50,002 bases of DNA, taken from positions 1 to 50,002 of the forward strand of contig NZ_VIGC02000039.1 in the NCBI RefSeq assembly GCF_006569185.2, in the 5' to 3' direction. A model generated the notes under the pieces. The model was not told where the DNA came from, made no database searches, and worked only from the letters and a program-made list of their open reading frames with translations. Positions 48,842 through 50,002 of this stretch are shown here, piece after piece (the stretch's first letter is position 1; each line of letters starts with the position of its first letter). A program made the translations under genes and the position numbers. The stretch comes from Litorilinea aerophila (GTDB lineage Bacteria; Chloroflexota; Anaerolineae; Caldilineales; Caldilineaceae).

Positions 48842-49837
48842 ATGAACCGACCGATCCAATGGCCCTATACCCTTCTGCTGGCGATCCTGCTGGCCTGGCT
48901 GCCGATGACCGCCCACGCCGCCTCGGAGCCGTGCAGTCCGCCCAACGTCATCCCCGCGCCGGTCTGCGATTTCGACACCTTCCGGGGTAGCCCACCCCGC
49001 CAGATCCCCAACGGCTGGACCGAGTTTGTGCTGGAAGGGGACCCCACCTTCATGCAGGACGTGGACACCTTCTGGGGACCGCCCAGCCTGCGCATCTGGA
49101 GCAACGGCGGCACCTTCAAGGCCGGCATCTATACCCAGGTCCCGGTGACACCTGGCGCCGGCTACCGGGCCAGCATCGCCTGGGGCGCGCCCAACGCCCC
49201 CGATACCTTCGGCCGGCAACTGGGCATCGATCCCACCGGCGGCACCGACCCCACCAGCCCCACCGTGATCTGGGGCCCCATGCACTGGGGACCCGGTCGC
49301 ATCCTCAACTACCCGCCGCCCGATGTCAATATCGACGTCAAGGCCCGGGCCGTAAACGACATCATCACTGTCTTCTTCCTGGTGGATCACCCCCGCTCCA
49401 CCGGCGACAACCTGATTTTTGTGGACGCCATCGCCCTCTACCCGGATGAGAGCGCGCCCGCGGTGGAAGTGCCCCCCACGCCCACGCCCGAGCCGGTGGT
49501 GGTGGCTGCCGCCCTCCCGCCGACGGCGACGCCGGTGCCGCCCACACCCACCCCAACGGATACGCCCACGCCCACCGCGACACCCACGGCCACACCCTCC
49601 CCGACGCCCACACCGACCTCTACCGCCACGCCCACCCCCACGCCGACGCCCACCTGGACGCCCTGGCCCACAGCCACGCCGGAAGGTCCAGGCATCTCTT
49701 TGCAGGACGCGCAGGCACGCCTGAACCGATGGGCCACCCGGGCCCACCCGGATGTGCTGCTGGCCATTGGGCTGTTGGGGTTCGGCGGCGCTGGCTTGTT
49801 CGGCAGTTCGTGGTGGTGGTTGCGTCGGAGGAGGTAG
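48842..49837 (+). CDS. Secreted Thr/Pro-rich protein with C-terminal membrane anchor
   Basis: 331 residues from the ATG at 48842. A signal peptide spans residues 1-26 (LLLAILLAWLPMTAHA), then a beta-rich domain of about 27-215 (CDFDTFRGSPPRQIPNGWTE, YTQVPVTPGAGYRASIAWG, DNLIFVDAIALYP), likely carbohydrate-binding-like. A TPTPT stalk of about 75 residues follows, and then a C-terminal hydrophobic helix (LLAIGLLGFGGAGLFGSSWW) ending in arginines that stop transfer. This is the mirror image of the first gene, which is anchored at its N-terminus. The frame opens at 48590, but that part is spacer. Confidence 0.8.
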   Translation: MNRPIQWPYTLLLAILLAWLPMTAHAASEPCSPPNVIPAPVCDFDTFRGSPPRQIPNGWTEFVLEGDPTFMQDVDTFWGPPSLRIWSNGGTFKAGIYTQVPVTPGAGYRASIAWGAPNAPDTFGRQLGIDPTGGTDPTSPTVIWGPMHWGPGRILNYPPPDVNIDVKARAVNDIITVFFLVDHPRSTGDNLIFVDAIALYPDESAPAVEVPPTPTPEPVVVAAALPPTATPVPPTPTPTDTPTPTATPTATPSPTPTPTSTATPTPTPTPTWTPWPTATPEGPGISLQDAQARLNRWATRAHPDVLLAIGLLGFGGAGLFGSSWWWLRRRR

Positions 49838-49879
49838 GGGGTAGGGGGTAGACGGTAGACGGTAGACGGTAGTCAGTAG
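49838..49879. repeat. GTAGACG word repeat
   Basis: After the last stop the sequence runs GGGGGTAG GGGGTAGACG GTAGACGGTA GACGGTAGTC AGTAGG, the same word family as at 3911-3933. Confidence 0.75.
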
Positions 49880-49887
49880 GTGTCGTA

Positions 49888-49939
49888 CATCAGCACATCG
49901 TGACGGTTTTAGCGATGAAACCATCAGCACATCGTGACG
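49888..49939. repeat. 18-bp direct repeats near the right edge
   Basis: CATCAGCACATCGTGACG at 49888-49905 and 49922-49939, with GTTTTAGCGATGAAAC between. No further copy is seen before the edge at 50002, where no gene starts. Confidence 0.7.
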
Positions 49940-50002
49940 CACATTGAAAACTGAATAACCATCAGCAGAACAGCAGGCCAACCTGTGTCTGGTTATCTCC
50001 TA

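Noticed and set aside
49906-49921. GTTTTAGCGATGAAAC as a CRISPR repeat
   Set aside because: Only one copy and too short; the flanking 18-mers are the repeated part.

Overview
The window is GC-rich bacterial DNA with tightly packed genes on both strands. Threonine/proline-rich surface proteins, a secreted protein ending in IYLPLIGADMP, short word-like repeats between genes and the overall gene mix suggest a Chloroflexota bacterium, perhaps of the Caldilinea/Litorilinea type. That placement is an inference from memory; no rRNA gene is present to fix it.

Layout. 1-2100 (minus): a large membrane-anchored TPT-rich protein that runs off the left edge, and a small membrane/coiled-coil protein just upstream of it. 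2392-6245 (plus): a TrkH/KtrB potassium transporter, an N-formylglutamate amidohydrolase-like protein, a small beta-rich protein and an alpha/beta hydrolase. 6349-19662 (minus) is a long biosynthetic block. In transcription order it holds a nitrilase-like protein lacking its catalytic Cys, a DUF402 protein, hisH, an MBL-fold hydrolase, hisA fused to a Nudix domain, hisF, hisI, hisE, lysine 2,3-aminomutase (kamA), a D-Ala-D-Ala-ligase-like ATP-grasp enzyme, guaB, bioY, an SDR and purA. 19972-21626 (plus): lspA and an RluA-type pseudouridine synthase. 21643-27690 (minus): a small Ser-rich membrane protein, a NarL-type two-component pair and a secreted M16 peptidase. 28011-32886 (plus): malic enzyme (MaeB type) and a secreted SpaA/DUF11-like surface protein. 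33016-34762 (minus): a ConA-like protein, a methyltransferase and tRNA-Lys(CTT). 35020-41792 (plus): M29 aminopeptidase, homocysteine methyltransferase, MgtE and an alkaline-phosphatase-superfamily phosphodiesterase. 42181-48558: a class V aminotransferase (minus), a divergent SF1 helicase-like ATPase (plus) and modABC (minus) preceded by a 37-codon ORF. 48842-49837 (plus): a TPT-rich membrane-anchored secreted protein.

How the genes work together. The his genes cover the middle of histidine synthesis (pyrophosphatase, cyclohydrolase, isomerase and the IGP synthase pair HisF/HisH). guaB and purA are the two committed branches from IMP. modABC is a complete molybdate importer. kamA with the ATP-grasp gene looks like a two-step route that makes beta-lysine and then ligates it.

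The most unusual piece is at 41833-42141. It is an isolated transcription unit with a consensus promoter and a C(UUCG)G terminator. It encodes an 18-residue peptide behind an exceptionally complete Shine-Dalgarno. That Shine-Dalgarno can pair with the 3' end of the same small ORF, and the peptide carries an Arg-Met-Arg motif like those on which macrolides stall ribosomes. A second promoter-terminator unit with no recognised product lies at 39545-39808. Other points of note are the HisA-Nudix fusion with a degenerate Nudix box, the nitrilase-family protein with Gly in place of the catalytic Cys, a 33-bp palindrome upstream of kamA, and a near-identical 312-bp in-frame duplication in the first gene.
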